Assembly (NCBI GenBank): GCA_021802595.1
Contig: JAJZRT010000125.1
Span: 1 to 8,619, forward strand
Reading direction: 5' to 3'
Length of the DNA: 8,619 nt
Source: Pseudomonadota bacterium
Lineage (GTDB): Bacteria; Pseudomonadota; Gammaproteobacteria; Burkholderiales; Thiobacillaceae
Positions 7,041-8,619 of this stretch are shown here, one piece after another. Position 1 is the stretch's first letter; each line of letters begins with the position of its first letter. A program made the translations under genes and the position numbers. The notes under the pieces are model-generated. The model was given only the letters and a program-made list of their open reading frames with translations. It had not been told where the DNA came from and ran no database searches.

Positions 7041-7044
7041 AGGT
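7041..7044 (+). promoter_or_regulatory. Weak ribosome binding site deciding the lptF start
   Basis: AGGT is the only purine-rich match near the two candidate ATGs. It is six bases before the ATG at 7051 but directly adjacent to the ATG at 7045, which favours 7051. No clear plus-strand promoter for lptF could be identified in 6946-7040. Confidence 0.4.
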
Positions 7045-7050
7045 ATGCCC

Positions 7051-8130
7051 ATGCTCTATCGCCGCGCACTGACCCGCGAGATGACGCTTACCACCGGGGC
7101 CGTGCTGACGGTGCTGGTCGCAATCGCGCTGGTGGTGCTGTTCATTCGCCTGCTCGGTGACGTGGCGCGCGGCGAACTCGCCAACGAGGCGGTTTTCTCC
7201 TTTCTCGGCTTCTCGCTGCTGTTTTTTCTGCCGGTCTTGATGACAATCGCCCTGTTTGCGGGTGTGCTGCTGCCCTTGTCGCGCATGTGGCGAGACAGCG
7301 AAATGGTGATCTGGTTCAATGCCGGTCTCTCGCTCACGCAATGGACGCGGCCGGTCCTGGCGTTCGCTGTGCCGTTTTCGCTGGTCATCCTGCTGATCAC
7401 GCTGACGCTCAATCCGTGGGCACAGACCAAGAAGTTCGAATATCGCCAGGACCTGCGCAGCCGCAGCGAAAGTTCGCTGATCGCGCCCGGCATGTTCGCC
7501 GAAGCCAGTGGAGGCCAGCGTGTCTATTACGTGGAATCGCTGAACCCGCTGACCGGCATCGTGCGCAACGTGTTCATGCAGTCGCGCATCGACGGCCAGC
7601 TCGGCCTGGTGGTGGCGCGCGAGGGCAATCACATCGAGATGCCTGACGGTTCGCGCTATCTGGTGTTCAAGGCGGGGCGCAGGTACGAGGGGACGCCCGG
7701 TCAGCTCGACTACCGCATCGTGCAGTTCGAACGTTACTGGATGCGGCTCGATCCGACCCCGGTGGGCGGCAAGGAAACCGGTATCCGCCAGGCGCCATTG
7801 AAAGAACTGCTGGCCGACGCCACGCCGCCGGCACGGGCCGAACTGCTGTGGCGGGTGGGGGTGCCCCTGTCCGCGCTCATCCTCGCCGTCATGGCCATCC
7901 CGCTCAGTTTCGTCAACACGCGGGCGCGCCGCTCATACGGGCTGATGATCGCGCTGCTGCTGTACTTCGTCTACAACAACCTGCTGTCGCTGTCGCAGGC
8001 CTGGGTCGCGCAGGGCACGCTCAATCCCTGGGCCGGGATGGCGGCCCCCCATCTGGTGATGCTGACGGCCCTGGTCGGCCTGTTCATCCTGCGAACCCGG
8101 CAGTTCGCGCCGCGGGGAAAACGCACATGA
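7051..8130 (+). CDS. lptF: LPS export ABC transporter permease LptF
   Basis: This 359-residue protein is one of the two membrane subunits of the LptB2FG transporter. The complex takes lipopolysaccharide out of the inner membrane's periplasmic leaflet and passes it to the LptC/LptA bridge. The opening MLYRRALTREM is typical. Three hydrophobic spans lie at about 15-33, 50-77 and 100-121. A periplasmic beta-jellyroll domain occupies about 122-265, followed by three more spans at about 268-288, 298-316 and 333-349. The cytoplasmic stretch DSEMVIWFNAGLS (82-94) is the conserved coupling helix that contacts the ATPase LptB, and NPWA (121-124) follows the third span as in relatives. The start at 7051 is preferred by ribosome-site spacing; 7045 would add only two residues. 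The stop overlaps the lptG start. The divergent pepA operon is the usual neighbour. Confidence 0.95.
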   Translation: MLYRRALTREMTLTTGAVLTVLVAIALVVLFIRLLGDVARGELANEAVFSFLGFSLLFFLPVLMTIALFAGVLLPLSRMWRDSEMVIWFNAGLSLTQWTRPVLAFAVPFSLVILLITLTLNPWAQTKKFEYRQDLRSRSESSLIAPGMFAEASGGQRVYYVESLNPLTGIVRNVFMQSRIDGQLGLVVAREGNHIEMPDGSRYLVFKAGRRYEGTPGQLDYRIVQFERYWMRLDPTPVGGKETGIRQAPLKELLADATPPARAELLWRVGVPLSALILAVMAIPLSFVNTRARRSYGLMIALLLYFVYNNLLSLSQAWVAQGTLNPWAGMAAPHLVMLTALVGLFILRTRQFAPRGKRT

Positions 8131-8619
8131 GGCGGCTGGCGCGCTATCTGAGCGGGCAGGTCCTGGTTGCGTCGGGCTTCGTGCTGCTGGCGCTGCTGGT
8201 GCTGTTTGCGTTTTTCGACGTGATCCAGGAACTGGGCAGCCTGGGCCGCAACCATTACGGCCTCGGCCAGGCGGCCGTTGTGGTGATGCTCAACGTGCCT
8301 GGACACCTGTACGAGATCCTGCCAGTGGCTGCGCTGATCGGGACGCTGTTCGCATTGTCGCGCCTGGTGGGCAACTCCGAATATGCGGTGATGCGCGTGT
8401 CCGGGCTGTCGAACTGGCGCGTGGCCGGCTATTTCGGCGTGATCGGCGTGCTGCTGTCGTTGCTGGTGCTGGTCATCGGCGAATACATCGCGCCGTGGTC
8501 GGAACAGGCGGCGCAACGATACAAATTGCTGGCCACCCATTCCGTCGTCGCGCAGCAGTTCCGCTCCGGGCTGTGGGTCAAGGATCGCAACGCGTTCATC
8601 AACGTGCGCGAAGTGATGC
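8127..8619 (+). CDS. lptG: LPS export ABC transporter permease LptG (partial, runs off right edge)
   Basis: The first 164 codons of the second membrane subunit of LptB2FG are present and remain open at the window end; the full protein is usually about 350-390 residues. The ATG at 8127 overlaps the lptF TGA as ATGA, the usual sign of translational coupling and equal subunit production. Visible are MRRLARYLSG, a first membrane span (about 12-31), a second hydrophobic region (about 60-80), the coupling-helix motif NSEYAVMRVSGLS (83-95), a third span (about 98-118), and EYIAP (119-123), which leads into the periplasmic beta-jellyroll. It partners LptF in the inner membrane. No frameshift is seen in the visible part. 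Confidence 0.95.
   Translation, partial: MRRLARYLSGQVLVASGFVLLALLVLFAFFDVIQELGSLGRNHYGLGQAAVVVMLNVPGHLYEILPVAALIGTLFALSRLVGNSEYAVMRVSGLSNWRVAGYFGVIGVLLSLLVLVIGEYIAPWSEQAAQRYKLLATHSVVAQQFRSGLWVKDRNAFINVREVM

Overview
The window looks like chromosomal DNA of a betaproteobacterium. It is GC-rich, the proteins read like Betaproteobacteria versions of housekeeping enzymes, and the gene order (pepA-holC-orf-valS on the minus strand, divergent from lptF-lptG on the plus strand) is the conserved arrangement known from Gamma- and Betaproteobacteria. The genus cannot be fixed from the sequence alone.

Left edge (1-285): the 5' end of a minus-strand gene resembling an IS1182-type transposase runs off the window. 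It is followed by two hairpins, the second a textbook Rho-independent terminator, and then by the leader of the next gene. 286-1602 (+) encodes a FadL/OmpP1-family outer-membrane channel for hydrophobic compounds. It is transcriptionally insulated by terminators on both sides and is visibly less GC-rich than its neighbours.

Centre (1705-6945, minus strand): an apparent operon read right to left. It holds pepA (leucyl aminopeptidase), holC (DNA polymerase III chi subunit, GTG start), a small proline/alanine-rich protein of unknown function (156 aa), and valS (valyl-tRNA synthetase). pepA, holC and the small gene are separated by only 9-10 bases; valS follows after 71 bases. A strong sigma70-type promoter (TTGACA, 18 bp, AATAAT) lies just upstream of pepA.

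Right side (7051-8619, plus strand): lptF and the first 164 codons of lptG, overlapping by ATGA. They encode the two membrane subunits of the LptB2FG ABC transporter that extracts lipopolysaccharide from the inner membrane. The pepA promoter and a short inverted repeat share the roughly 100-bp divergent region with the lptF leader.

The most intriguing item is the small gene between holC and valS. It has a short N-terminal helix, a long Pro/Ala linker and a C-terminal amphipathic helical region, which recalls the layout of the alphaproteobacterial polar organiser PopZ, whose gene I also recall lying next to valS. The rest of the window is largely ordinary housekeeping. No CRISPR array, tRNA or rRNA was seen, and no stretch over 300 bases lacks a gene.
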